Source: Pseudomonadota bacterium (GTDB lineage Bacteria; Pseudomonadota; Gammaproteobacteria; Burkholderiales; Rhodocyclaceae). From it: 64,000 nt of DNA. The notes under the pieces were generated by a model. It did not search any database. It was given only the letters and a program-made list of their open reading frames with translations, and was not told the origin of the DNA. Below are positions 37,627 to 46,360 of this stretch, piece after piece. The stretch's first letter is position 1, and each line of letters starts with the position of its first letter. The stretch spans positions 186,001 through 250,000 of the forward strand of contig JAGTRS010000006.1 in assembly GCA_018262195.1 (NCBI GenBank), read 5' to 3'. The translations under genes were made by a program, and so were the position numbers.

Positions 37627-38904
37627 TCAGGCCTTGATCTTGAAGCTGTCGGCGTACTTGGCCGGGTCCTTGCCGTCCCAGACCACACCGTCGATCAGCT
37701 TGTGGCTGCGCATGTCGCTCTTTGGCAGCGCAACACCGGCAGCGGTGGCGCCCTGCTTGTAGATATCGACGCGGTTGACCTGCTTGGCAACGGCCAGGTA
37801 ATCCGGGTGGCTCTTCAGCAAACCCCAGCGCTTGTGCTGAGTCAGGAACCAAATGCCGTCGCTGAGGTAGGGGAAATTGACCGTACCTTCGTTGAAGAAC
37901 TTCATGCAGTTCTTGTCATCCCAGCTCTTGCCCAGACCATTCTGGTAACGGCCGAGCATGCGGGCAACGATGACTTCGGTGTCGGTATTGACATAGGACT
38001 TGCTGGCAATGGTTTCAGCCGTCTTCTGCTTGTTGGCGATGGAGGCGTCGATCCACTTGCCGGCATCAAGAATCGCCGCGACGACGGCACGGGCCGTGTT
38101 CGGGTTTTGCTTGACCCAGTCGGCTGTGGTGCCGAGCACCTTTTCCGGGTGGTCGGTCCAGATATCCTGCGTCGTCGTAGCGGTGAAGCCGATGTTGTCC
38201 ATGATGGCGCGGTTGTTCCAAGGCTCGCCAACACAGAAACCATCCATGTTGCCGACACGCATGTTGGCGACCATCTGCGGTGGCGGCACGGTGATGGTCT
38301 TGACGTCCTTCAGGGGATTGATGCCCTGAGAAGCCAGCCAGTAGTACAGCCACATGGCGTGGGTGCCGGTCGGGAAGGTCTGGGCGAAGGTGTATTCGCG
38401 CTCCTTCTTGGCAATCAACTTGGCCAGGCTGGCGCCATCGGTGGCGCCCTTGTCCTTGAGCTGGTTGGAGAGTGTGATGGCCTGACCGTTGTGATTCAGG
38501 TTCATCAGCACATTCATGTCCTTCTTCGGACCGCCGACACCGAGTTGCACGCCGTAGATGAGGCCGTACAAGACGTGGGCGGCGTCGAGTTCGCCATTGA
38601 CCAGCTTGTCGCGCACCGAAGCCCACGAGGCTTCCTTGGTCGGGATGATCTTGATGCCGTATTTCTCATCGAACTTCATGACCGAAGCCATGACGACGGA
38701 GGCGCAGTCGGTGAGCGGGATGAAGCCGATACGGACTTCCTTCTTTTCGGGGGCGTCGGAACCAGCGGCCCAGGCACCGCTGCGAACGCCGGGAGGGACC
38801 ATGGCCATCAGAGAGGCTCCCAGTGCAGTTGAAACGAAATCACGACGTGAAAAGCTCGGCTTGTCAGCGACGACTTCCGGTGAGGCCAGTTTCTTGTCTT
38901 CCAT
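37627..38904 (-). CDS. nrtA: nitrate-binding ABC transporter periplasmic protein
   Basis: This 425-aa substrate-binding protein begins with a twin-arginine signal (SFSRRDFVSTALGASL near residues 17-32). The mature part has VRIGFIPLTDCASVVMA, HVLYGLIYGVQLG and FCVGEPWNNRA, typical of NrtA/CmpA nitrate/bicarbonate-binding proteins. It is the first gene of nrtABD. Its 140-nt leader carries hairpins and a terminator, and a sigma-54 promoter lies upstream. NasS is the regulatory NrtA paralogue, but an exported protein like this cannot serve as cytoplasmic NasS. Confidence 0.93.
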   Translation of the reverse strand: MEDKKLASPEVVADKPSFSRRDFVSTALGASLMAMVPPGVRSGAWAAGSDAPEKKEVRIGFIPLTDCASVVMASVMKFDEKYGIKIIPTKEASWASVRDKLVNGELDAAHVLYGLIYGVQLGVGGPKKDMNVLMNLNHNGQAITLSNQLKDKGATDGASLAKLIAKKEREYTFAQTFPTGTHAMWLYYWLASQGINPLKDVKTITVPPPQMVANMRVGNMDGFCVGEPWNNRAIMDNIGFTATTTQDIWTDHPEKVLGTTADWVKQNPNTARAVVAAILDAGKWIDASIANKQKTAETIASKSYVNTDTEVIVARMLGRYQNGLGKSWDDKNCMKFFNEGTVNFPYLSDGIWFLTQHKRWGLLKSHPDYLAVAKQVNRVDIYKQGATAAGVALPKSDMRSHKLIDGVVWDGKDPAKYADSFKIKA

Positions 38905-38930
38905 TGCTTGCTCCTTGATTGCGAGAATCT

Positions 38931-38986
38931 AAAAACAAAATGGGCGTCTCATCCTGGCCGCCGGTTGGCAGCTCGGATGGACGCCC
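38931..38986 (-). terminator. leader attenuator upstream of nrtA
   Basis: In the nrtA leader GGGCGTC.ATCC pairs with GGAT..GACGCCC around a 20-base loop and is followed by ATTTTGTTTTT. It is an intrinsic terminator sitting 27 bases before the nrtA ATG, so it should block transcription unless antitermination occurs. Confidence 0.8.
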
Positions 38987-38994
38987 TTGTCCTT

Positions 38995-39036
38995 GAATCG
39001 GCTTTCGCTCGACTCTCGCCCGGCCGCCATTGACCG
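38995..39036 (-). promoter_or_regulatory. ANTAR-binding tandem hairpins in the nrtA leader RNA
   Basis: Reading the minus strand, hairpin 1 is CGGUC-AAUGGC-GGCCG (39036-39021). It has a six-base loop with A at position 1 and G at 4. After a 5-base linker, hairpin 2 is GAGUCG-AGCGAAAGC-CGAUUC (39015-38995), whose loop also has A1 and G4 but is longer. Paired hexaloops with A1/G4 are the known NasR/NasT recognition element. The attenuator follows 8 bases later. Confidence 0.65.
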
Positions 39037-39055
39037 TGCGTTTTGATAGGACTAT

Positions 39056-39071
39056 TGCAATGGCCGTGCCA
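39056..39071 (-). promoter_or_regulatory. sigma-54 promoter of nrtABD
   Basis: The minus strand reads TGGCACG-GCCA-TTGCA, a full match to the RpoN consensus with GG and GC separated by 10 bases. Initiation is predicted near 39045, giving a leader of about 140 nt. Confidence 0.85.
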
Positions 39072-39072
39072 G

Positions 39073-39108
39073 GTGTAGTTATTTGGAACTAGTTCCAAAT
39101 AACTACAC
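39073..39108. repeat. 36-bp perfect palindrome upstream of nrtA
   Basis: GTGTAGTTATTTGGAACT is followed directly by its exact reverse complement, with no spacer. It abuts the -24 box of the nrtA sigma-54 promoter. The central AACTAGTT and A/T-rich flanks recur in a 26-bp near-palindrome upstream of narK (47745-47770). There is no T run, so it is more likely an operator than a terminator of nasT. Confidence 0.8.
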
Positions 39109-39160
39109 TGTTTTCAATGACTTGGGATTTGTTTTTCCCGACCAGTCAGGCCGGAACCGA

Positions 39161-39177
39161 TGCACCGTTGCAGTGCA
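39161..39177. promoter_or_regulatory. NtrC-like binding site upstream of nrtA
   Basis: TGCACCGTTGCAGTGCA matches the NtrC dyad pattern GCAC-N7-GTGC with symmetric TGCA ends. It lies about 90 bp upstream of the -24 element, a usual enhancer distance. Confidence 0.65.
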
Positions 39178-39200
39178 GCATGGCTTTTTATCGCACAGGT

Positions 39201-39776
39201 TTAGAGCAGCACCCGCGCCATATCGATCACATCGCGCGCCACCTTGGCCATCGACTGACCACGTTCCATCGCCAGCTTGCGCATGGCGTGATACGCCGCA
39301 TCCTCATCGAGGCCACGGGCTTTCATCAGAACACCCTTGGCCTTGTCGACCAGCTTGCGGTCGGAAAGCTTCTTGGAAATGTCATCGAGTTCACGGCGCA
39401 AAGCCTGCGTATCTTCAAAACGCGCCCGCGCCACTTCGACGATCGGCTTGATCCGCTTTGAATCGAGACCATCGACAATATAGGCTGAAACCCCCGCTTT
39501 AACGGCGTCGCGTATGGTTTCCTGGCCATCTTCCTGGGTAAAAATCACCACCGGACGCGGCATGTCCTTGTTCATCGCCGCCAGATTTTCGAGGGTATCG
39601 CGGCTCGGGCTGTCGGTATCGATCAGGATCACATCGGGCTGCAGCCTTTCGACTTCTGCCGTCAGATTTTCGGAGCCGGCCAGAATGGCAGCGACTTGAT
39701 AACCGGCAAGCGCCAGCCCGGCACAAATTTCGCCTGCACGAGAACGGGATTCGTCAATAACAAGTACGGTAAGCAT
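39201..39776 (-). CDS. nasT: ANTAR-domain antiterminator, NasT type
   Basis: This 191-aa protein has a receiver-like domain (MLTVLVIDESRSRAGEI; VILIDTDSPSRDTLENL) and a C-terminal ANTAR three-helix domain (KKLSDRKLVDKAKGVLMKAR; AYHAMRKLAMERGQSMAKVA). ANTAR proteins bind paired hexaloop hairpins in leader RNA and prevent termination. Matching leaders occur before nrtA, narK and nirB here. No cytoplasmic NasS sensor gene is adjacent. It lies 17 bases after the chelatase gene on the same strand. Confidence 0.9.
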   Translation of the reverse strand: MLTVLVIDESRSRAGEICAGLALAGYQVAAILAGSENLTAEVERLQPDVILIDTDSPSRDTLENLAAMNKDMPRPVVIFTQEDGQETIRDAVKAGVSAYIVDGLDSKRIKPIVEVARARFEDTQALRRELDDISKKLSDRKLVDKAKGVLMKARGLDEDAAYHAMRKLAMERGQSMAKVARDVIDMARVLL

Positions 39777-39793
39777 GACCTTTATCTAGCAAG

Positions 39794-40165
39794 CTACAGG
39801 CCAGCCACCTCCAGCGCCGCCGTCGCCATCGCCTGAACCACCAGTTCGTGCTCGCCGATGGCGTTGCCCAATGAAAACTCCACGCTGGGGTACTTGGCTC
39901 GCAACGCCTCAATCATCTCCGGCGTTTCCTTCTTCAAATGCCCGCCGCGGGCAACGAACATCGGCATCACCACGATCTTGTCCGCCCCCTGCGCAATCAG
40001 TTCAGCTGCTCGCTCCGGTAGCGTCGGAGCCATGAACTCAAGAAAAGCCAGCTCGACCGGTACGGTCCTCATTTGCTGGCGAATGGCGGCCTGTACACGA
40101 CGCATGGGATTGGCCCATTCCGGGTCACGAGCGCCGTGGGCGAAGAGGATGAGGGCTGTGGTCAT
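39794..40165 (-). CDS. cbiX: short CbiX/SirB-type sirohydrochlorin chelatase
   Basis: This 123-aa single-domain chelatase-fold protein is half the length of class II chelatases. It has the metal-site histidine in LILFAHGARDPEWANP and a second site in PMFVARGGHLKKETP. It probably inserts iron into sirohydrochlorin to make siroheme, the cofactor of NirB encoded 12 kb away. ATG 40165 is chosen over TTG 40171. It appears co-transcribed with nasT. Confidence 0.85.
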   Translation of the reverse strand: MTTALILFAHGARDPEWANPMRRVQAAIRQQMRTVPVELAFLEFMAPTLPERAAELIAQGADKIVVMPMFVARGGHLKKETPEMIEALRAKYPSVEFSLGNAIGEHELVVQAMATAALEVAGL

Positions 40166-40383
40166 TGTCAATCACTTAAAGGGTGTACATGGCGTCTGGG
40201 AGCTTGTTGGCCGGCATCTTACCTGTCTGTCAGCCCGAATATCGGCGAGGGTGCGCAAAATCGCCAGAACATCGTCACGGAAAAGACATATCCCGGAACA
40301 AGAGATTACTCATTTAATAATAAATAGAATAAAGTTAATAAATATATTTCGATGCGCCAACCATGGAGCGAGCCGAGGTAAGA

Positions 40384-43266
40384 ATGCCTGTCTCATTGAT
40401 TCGCCAATTCCGCGTGTTTGGCCTGCTGCTTCTTTTAACAGGCATGTCCGGCTTCCTTGCTGCAGCCGTCGTTGGCGAACGAACCACAAACGTCATCCAT
40501 GTCGTCACTGATGACAACTACCCTCCCTATTTGTTCCGGAACTCGGCGGGCGAACCAGAAGGCTATCTCGTCGATTACTGGCGGCTCTGGGAACAGAAAA
40601 ACGGTACCAAAATCAAGTTGACCGCTACAAACTGGGCAGAGGCTCAGCAGATGGTCAAGGATGGCCGCGCGGATGTGATCGACATGATTTACCGCACGCC
40701 CCCACGTGAACCTTACTACGACTTCTCATCCCCCTATGATGTCCTGCCTGTGGCCATCTACAGCCATGCCACGATTTCCGGCATCAGCGGTGTGACGACA
40801 CTGCACGGCTTTGAGGTCGGGGTGCAGGCGGGTGACGCTTGTATCGACAAACTGGCCGAAAATGGGATCACCAATCTGCGCGTTTACCCGAATTACGCTG
40901 CGCTGATTGCGGCTGCGCAGAATGCCGAGATCAAGGTGTTCTGCCTCGACGAACATCCGGCCAATTTCTATCTTTACAAGGCCAATGCCGAAAAGCTATT
41001 CCTGAAAGCCTTCGAGCTTTATCAAGGTCAGTTCCATCGAGCCGTCCGCAAAGGCAATCTCGAAATATTGAAGGTTGTCGAACAGGGTATGCAGGCGATC
41101 AGCGCCGATGAAGAGGCCGCGCTACGCAAGAAATGGTTCGGCACGCCACTCGACCTCGGCACCTATGGACGTTATGTCGGCTGGGGAGTTCTCGTTGCGT
41201 TGTTGCTTGGCACCGTCATGCTGCTCTGGAACCTGACGTTGCGCCGACAGGTTGCCGGCAAAACCGAGACACTCAAGCAGGCCTTGCAGGATTTACAGGA
41301 AGCCCACCGGGTCACACAAAAGACTCAGGAAAACCTGGCCGCGACCCTTCAGGCGATTCCCGATCTGCTCTTCGAGCTCGATGCCGAGGATCGCTACATC
41401 GATGTCTTTGCCAGCCAGGAAGCGCTGCTGGCAAGTCCGAAGGAATACCTGATCGGCAAGCGAGTCGATGAAATACTGCCTGGCGATGCAGCACGGATCG
41501 CCCAGGCCGCAATCGCCGGGGCCATCGAAAACGGCAGCGATTACGGCCGGACGATCTGCCTGGAAATCGGCGACAAGGAGAATTGGTTCGAACTATCGGC
41601 AACGCGAAAAGCGCCGGAGGCGGATGGCAGCTTCCACGTCATGGTGCTGTCCCGCGACATCACCCAGCGCAGGGAAGCCGAGCAGGCTTTGCTCAAGGCA
41701 AAGGAGGAATCGCTCCTGGCAGAGCGGGACAAGCATTTCCGCACCATCTTTGATGCCGCCCCCGTAGCGCTTTCCTTTGTGAAAGGCGATGAAATATCAC
41801 TGGTCAACCGGCGCTTTGTGGAAATCTTCGGTTATCAGGAAAGCGACATTTCCAGCCTCGATGCCTGGTGGCAGAACGCCTACCCGGACCCGGCCTATCG
41901 CAAATGGGTCCAGGACACCTGGCAATGCGCCATCGAACGTGCCAGCCAGACCGGAGGCATGGTTGAAAGTCTCGAATATCGCGTTACCTGCAAGGATGGC
42001 CGGGAATTGACCCTGCTCATTGGTGGCCAGATGGTCGATGGAGGCCTGATCGCCACCTTCACCGACATATCTCCGTTGAAGGCTGCTGAAACAGCCATGA
42101 AGCATGCCAAGGAAGTGGCCGATGCGGCCAATGCCGCGAAGAGCACCTTCCTGGCCAACATGAGCCACGAAATCCGCACACCCATGAATGCCGTACTCGG
42201 CTACGCCCATTTGCTCGGAAAAACGCCGTTGCTGCCGGAACAGACCGAACGCCTGGAAAAAATCGAGGAGGCCGGCAAGCATCTGCTCTCCATCATCAAC
42301 GACATCCTCGATATTTCAAAGATTGAGGCCGGCAAGCTGGTTCTTGAACAAACCACCTTCCCGCTCAGCGCCGTCATCGACCATGTCGGCTCGCTTGTTG
42401 CCGAAAGTGCCAAAGCCAAGGGACTATCGATAGCCATCGATTACGACGACGTACCACCAGTATTGCATGGCGACCCAACCCGACTGCGCCAGGCCCTGCT
42501 CAATTTCGCCAGCAATGCCGTGAAATTTACCGAGCACGGCGGCATCACGCTACGTGCCCGGCTGCTCGAACAACAGGGCGAGCACTTGCTGGTGCGCTTC
42601 GAGGTTCAGGATACCGGTATCGGTATTCCAGCCGAGAGCTGCGAGGGCCTCTTCCAGGCCTTCAAACAGGTCGATGCCTCGACCACGCGCAAGTACGGTG
42701 GCACCGGCCTCGGGCTGGCCATCACCCATCGCCTTGCCCACCTGATGGGCGGCGAGACGGGGCTGAATAGCCAGTTGGGCGTCGGTAGCACCTTCTGGTT
42801 CACGGCGCGGCTCGAAGCCGGCAAGACACCGATCTCTGAAGAAATGCCCACGTTGTCAGCCCCAGAAAGAGAAATCCGGCTCCACCACGCTGGCACCCGA
42901 ATCCTGCTCGTCGAGGACGACCTGATGAATCAGGAAATCGCCTGTGAATTGCTCAGCGAAACCGGCCTGGACGTCGACATCGCCGAAAACGGCCGGCAGG
43001 CCGTGGCCAAGGCCGCCAGTACCAATTACGCATTGATCCTGATGGACATGCAGATGCCAGAGATGGGCGGCGTTGAGGCCACGACCATCATCCGCACCAT
43101 ACCTGACCGCACCTGGACGCCGATTATCGCGATGACGGCCAATGCTTTCGACGAAGACCGCGAGCGCTGCATCGAGGCTGGCATGAGCGACTTCATCGCC
43201 AAGCCGGTCAATCCGGATATCCTCTATCAAACCCTTGCCAAGTGGCTCTCCGCTCCCAGGCGTTGA
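40384..43266 (+). CDS. hybrid sensor histidine kinase with periplasmic solute-binding domain
   Basis: This 960-aa protein starts at ATG 40384, behind GAGGTAAGA. Domain order: signal/TM (about 8-30), SBP_bac_3-like sensor (about 40-260, [20 protein letters not shown]), TM near 270-290, two PAS domains (about 320-570), HisKA with the phospho-His in [20 protein letters not shown], HATPase ([15 protein letters not shown]), and a C-terminal receiver (VEDDLMNQE; Asp in [14 protein letters not shown]). This is the EvgS/BvgS-like layout. No response regulator is adjacent; its ligand is unknown but it sits inside the nitrate island. Confidence 0.93.
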   Translation: MPVSLIRQFRVFGLLLLLTGMSGFLAAAVVGERTTNVIHVVTDDNYPPYLFRNSAGEPEGYLVDYWRLWEQKNGTKIKLTATNWAEAQQMVKDGRADVIDMIYRTPPREPYYDFSSPYDVLPVAIYSHATISGISGVTTLHGFEVGVQAGDACIDKLAENGITNLRVYPNYAALIAAAQNAEIKVFCLDEHPANFYLYKANAEKLFLKAFELYQGQFHRAVRKGNLEILKVVEQGMQAISADEEAALRKKWFGTPLDLGTYGRYVGWGVLVALLLGTVMLLWNLTLRRQVAGKTETLKQALQDLQEAHRVTQKTQENLAATLQAIPDLLFELDAEDRYIDVFASQEALLASPKEYLIGKRVDEILPGDAARIAQAAIAGAIENGSDYGRTICLEIGDKENWFELSATRKAPEADGSFHVMVLSRDITQRREAEQALLKAKEESLLAERDKHFRTIFDAAPVALSFVKGDEISLVNRRFVEIFGYQESDISSLDAWWQNAYPDPAYRKWVQDTWQCAIERASQTGGMVESLEYRVTCKDGRELTLLIGGQMVDGGLIATFTDISPLKAAETAMKHAKEVADAANAAKSTFLANMSHEIRTPMNAVLGYAHLLGKTPLLPEQTERLEKIEEAGKHLLSIINDILDISKIEAGKLVLEQTTFPLSAVIDHVGSLVAESAKAKGLSIAIDYDDVPPVLHGDPTRLRQALLNFASNAVKFTEHGGITLRARLLEQQGEHLLVRFEVQDTGIGIPAESCEGLFQAFKQVDASTTRKYGGTGLGLAITHRLAHLMGGETGLNSQLGVGSTFWFTARLEAGKTPISEEMPTLSAPEREIRLHHAGTRILLVEDDLMNQEIACELLSETGLDVDIAENGRQAVAKAASTNYALILMDMQMPEMGGVEATTIIRTIPDRTWTPIIAMTANAFDEDRERCIEAGMSDFIAKPVNPDILYQTLAKWLSAPRR

Positions 43267-43333
43267 TCACCGAGGCGGCATTTCATTATTTGAGCCATTT
43301 CCAGCCAGGCCAAAAGCATCTGCCGCAAAGGGG

Positions 43334-44527
43334 TCAGACCGGCTTTTTCTGCCACGCCAGCAAGACCAGCGTCAGCAGGCAAAAACCAGCCCCGGCGTAA
43401 AAGGTAAAAGCCGCACCATAAACATCCCACAGCAAACCGGCGCAGATGCTAGCCAGCAACATCGCCAGACCACTGACCAGATTGAAGAATCCAAAGGCAG
43501 TTCCGCGCAAGTCAGCCGGCGCCGTATCGGCCACCATCGTGGCCAGCAGCCCCTGCGTCATGCCGAGGTGGATGCCCCATAGCGCCACACCAGAGAGCAC
43601 CACAGCCCAATGTGAACTGCTGGCCAGTACGAGATCCGCCGCAATCAGCACGACTAGTCCAATAGCCAGCAGCCTGGTGTGGCTGACGCGGTCCGACAGC
43701 TTGCCGAACGGGTAGGCCGACAGCGAATAAACGATATTCATGGCGACCATGACCAGCGGAATCAGCGCCAGCGCCATGCCCCCCTGCTGCGCCCGCAGCA
43801 CCAGGAAGGCTTCGCTGAAGCGGGCCAGCGTGAACAACCCGCCCACCGCGACGACCCACCAGTAGGGCGAACCGAGGCGCACCAGATTGGCCCGGCTGAT
43901 CGGGTTGCGCCGCACCGCCTGCGCCGGCCGATCAGGCTCCTGGACGCCAAAGACCAGCAATGCCACGGCGAGCAGGCCGGGAATGACCGCCACCCAGAAT
44001 ACCGCCCGAAAATCGTCGTTCCACAGCAGCATCAACCCCACCGCCAGCAGCGGTCCGACAAATGCCCCGACGGTATCGAGCGACTGGCGCAGGCCAAAGG
44101 CGGCACCACGCAGTTCGGGCGGTGCAATGTCGGCAACCAGCGCATCGCGCGGCGCACCGCGAATGCCTTTGCCAATGCGATCGGTCAGCCGGGCGGTCAG
44201 CACCAACCCGGTACTCGAAGCCAGCGCGAACACCGGCTTGGTCAGGGCGCCAAGCGCATAGCCAAACACCGCCAACCCCTTGCGCCTGCCAAGGTAATCG
44301 CTGAGCGCCCCGGAAAACACCTTGACGATCAAGGCCGTCGCTTCCGCCAACCCTTCGATCAACCCGACCACCAAGGCACTCGCCCCCAGCGTGCCAACCA
44401 TGAACAGCGGCAGCAGGCTGTGGATCATCTCGGAGGATACATCCATCAACAAACTGACGAAGCCGAGCATCCAGATGCCGCGGGGCATTTGGGCCGGCTT
44501 CGGTGCGCTGTGCTTGGTATCAGTCAT
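43334..44527 (-). CDS. MFS transporter
   Basis: This 397-aa protein starts at ATG 44527 (MTDTKHSAPKPAQMPRGIWM) and has 12 hydrophobic segments. MFS motif A appears as GALSDYLGRRKGLAVFGYAL and RIGKGIRGAPRDALVADIAP is characteristic of a drug/metabolite branch of unknown substrate. It follows the first phosphatase-kinase gene by 60 bases and could be on the narK transcript. It converges on the hybrid kinase. Confidence 0.8.
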   Translation of the reverse strand: MTDTKHSAPKPAQMPRGIWMLGFVSLLMDVSSEMIHSLLPLFMVGTLGASALVVGLIEGLAEATALIVKVFSGALSDYLGRRKGLAVFGYALGALTKPVFALASSTGLVLTARLTDRIGKGIRGAPRDALVADIAPPELRGAAFGLRQSLDTVGAFVGPLLAVGLMLLWNDDFRAVFWVAVIPGLLAVALLVFGVQEPDRPAQAVRRNPISRANLVRLGSPYWWVVAVGGLFTLARFSEAFLVLRAQQGGMALALIPLVMVAMNIVYSLSAYPFGKLSDRVSHTRLLAIGLVVLIAADLVLASSSHWAVVLSGVALWGIHLGMTQGLLATMVADTAPADLRGTAFGFFNLVSGLAMLLASICAGLLWDVYGAAFTFYAGAGFCLLTLVLLAWQKKPV

Positions 44528-44587
44528 GGGCACAAAGGAATCGCTGAAAAACAAAGCCGCAGCTTAAGCGATCCCCTTGGCCGATGA

Positions 44588-46276
44588 CTATCGCAATAAT
44601 TTCAGTAACAACACCAGGTTGATGGCAAGCGAGATGGCTGCAATGCCTTTCCAGAAGCGCAGCGGATTGCGCTGCGCCAGCGGCTGCCGACTTGGCGCCG
44701 CAATGGGTCGGGTCGCTCCGCGTTCCAGGGGGAGCAGGAATTCCTCGGCCGTTTCGAAACGGTCCTTGGCCTCCCTGGCTACCGCCTTGAGCAGGATGTT
44801 TTCGAGCCAGCCGGGGATTTCCGGCCGCCAGCGGGTCGGGCGAGCCGGTTCGCCAAACTTTGGCGTCTGGAAGGGTTCGATTTCGCCGTATGGGTATTTG
44901 CGGGTTAGCAGGTGATAGAGCGTGACACCGGCGGCGTAGAGGTCGTAGCCGGGTTGTGGCTCCGGATTCTCGAACAGTTCAGGCGCCATGTAGGAGGGCG
45001 TGCCGGCGTGGCCGATCGGATCACCGGCCTTGCGTTCGGCCAGACTGACGGCGACCCCCAGATCGAGGATGCGCAGCACGCCGTCCTGCCCGAGGTGAAT
45101 GTTGTCCGGCTTGATGTCGCGATGCACGATGTCGAGCCGATGCAGGCTGGCGATGGCCTTGAGCAGCGCCACGCCATGGCGCACCACCTCGCCGACCGGG
45201 AAATGCTGGTCGCCATCAAGACGGGCTTGCAGGGTTGCACCGGCATGCCAGGTCATCAGGTAATACAGACAACTGCGCTGCTCCGCCGGCACGACTTGCG
45301 GAAAGAAAGGCGAAACGACGCGGCGAGCGCGCCACTCCTCCATCAGCAGGGCCGCGGTCGCATCGGTATCGCCCTCCATGCCCGGCTGCAGGGTTTTGAG
45401 GACCAATTGCTGGCCATTGCGCGGATTCCTGACGCGATAAAGCAGGGTCTCCCGGGAGTCGTGCAGGATATCCTCGACGACCAAGCCATCCAGTTCGTGG
45501 CCAGGCTTCATGCGGTGCGGCAAAGGCAGGCTGGCCGCTCCCTCCAGACTATCGCGCAGATTGGCTGGCGGCAGGGCCAGCACATCGACCACCACGGCGC
45601 TGGCATTGTCATGCCCGCCGTGGGCAATGGCCAGGCTGGTCAGCGCCGCCGCGGCGCCTTGCGGCTCGGGGTGATCAAGCAGTACCTCAGCCATCAAGGC
45701 ATCGGGCAATACGCCCCAGACGCCATCGGAAACCAGCAGGAAACGGTCGCTGACCGCCAGTTCGCCATCGGTGAAATCCATCAGCACGCGCGGATCGAGG
45801 CCGATGGCCCGCGACAGCACATTGTTCAGCTCCGGGTGCTCCCAGGTGTGATCGACCGTCAGTTGATGCAGGCGCCCTTCCTGAAACCGGTAGATGCGCG
45901 AATCGCCGATGTGCGCGGTGTAGAAGCGCCGGCCGCGTAAAACCACGACCGACAACGTCGTTGCCATGCCCGCCAGTTCGGCGTTGCGGCTACCCTCGGC
46001 GATGACCCAGCGATTCAACGCCGTCGATACCGTCTCGATGGCCCGCGGCACGCCCCAGGTATCCGGCGTTGCAAAGTAGTCGGCGAGCAGGCCGCGCACC
46101 GTGTATTCAGCCGCCTCGCGCCCGCCCTTGTGGCCGCCGATCCCGTCGGCCACGGCAGCGATGATTCCCTTGTTTTCGAGGTCCTGCCCCTCCGGCGTCG
46201 CAACGCCGCAGAAATCCTCGTTCCGCTCGCGCGGCCCGGTCAGGGAGGAATGTCCGAGATCAAATTTAAGGGGCAT
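44588..46276 (-). CDS. bifunctional PP2C phosphatase-Ser/Thr kinase (narK-linked)
   Basis: This 562-aa fusion has an N-terminal PP2C domain (about 1-235) with GPRERNEDF, AAVADGIGGHKGG, AHIGDSRIYRF, LLVSDGVWGV and GGHDNASAV, a complete metal-site set. The C-terminal Hanks kinase (about 265-520) has HRDIKPDNIHLG and SYMAPELFE, but DLG replaces DFG (ILDLGVAVS). A final membrane helix (about 540-560) would anchor it facing the cytoplasm. It follows narK by 84 bases. A PP2C-kinase beside the nitrate transporter gene is also known in Pseudomonas nitrate clusters. The target is unknown. Confidence 0.92.
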   Translation of the reverse strand: MPLKFDLGHSSLTGPRERNEDFCGVATPEGQDLENKGIIAAVADGIGGHKGGREAAEYTVRGLLADYFATPDTWGVPRAIETVSTALNRWVIAEGSRNAELAGMATTLSVVVLRGRRFYTAHIGDSRIYRFQEGRLHQLTVDHTWEHPELNNVLSRAIGLDPRVLMDFTDGELAVSDRFLLVSDGVWGVLPDALMAEVLLDHPEPQGAAAALTSLAIAHGGHDNASAVVVDVLALPPANLRDSLEGAASLPLPHRMKPGHELDGLVVEDILHDSRETLLYRVRNPRNGQQLVLKTLQPGMEGDTDATAALLMEEWRARRVVSPFFPQVVPAEQRSCLYYLMTWHAGATLQARLDGDQHFPVGEVVRHGVALLKAIASLHRLDIVHRDIKPDNIHLGQDGVLRILDLGVAVSLAERKAGDPIGHAGTPSYMAPELFENPEPQPGYDLYAAGVTLYHLLTRKYPYGEIEPFQTPKFGEPARPTRWRPEIPGWLENILLKAVAREAKDRFETAEEFLLPLERGATRPIAAPSRQPLAQRNPLRFWKGIAAISLAINLVLLLKLLR

Positions 46277-46289
46277 TTTTCAGGATCCA

Positions 46290-46340
46290 GGATCGAGATA
46301 CGAGGATCGAGCCGGCAGGCTTCTACTCGATCCTCGATCC
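46290..46340. repeat. inverted repeat between narK and the phosphatase-kinase gene
   Basis: CGAGGATCGAG (46301-46311) and CTCGATCCTCG (46326-46336) form an 11-bp perfect stem with a 14-base loop, with partial GGAT/ATCC extension. GGATCGAG is repeated within the arm. It could be a processing or stabilising hairpin that lowers kinase expression relative to the transporter. There is no T run. Confidence 0.55.
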
Positions 46341-46360
46341 TATCAGCTAACAGCGGCCTT

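Noticed and set aside
37563-37688. Upstream extension of the nrtB frame
   Set aside because: It is rich in Arg/Ser/Pro, overlaps the nrtA 3' end, and a good ribosome site precedes ATG 37562.
39073-39108. The 36-bp palindrome as terminator of nasT
   Set aside because: It is AT-rich with no loop and no following T run, and a related element occurs before narK where no gene ends.
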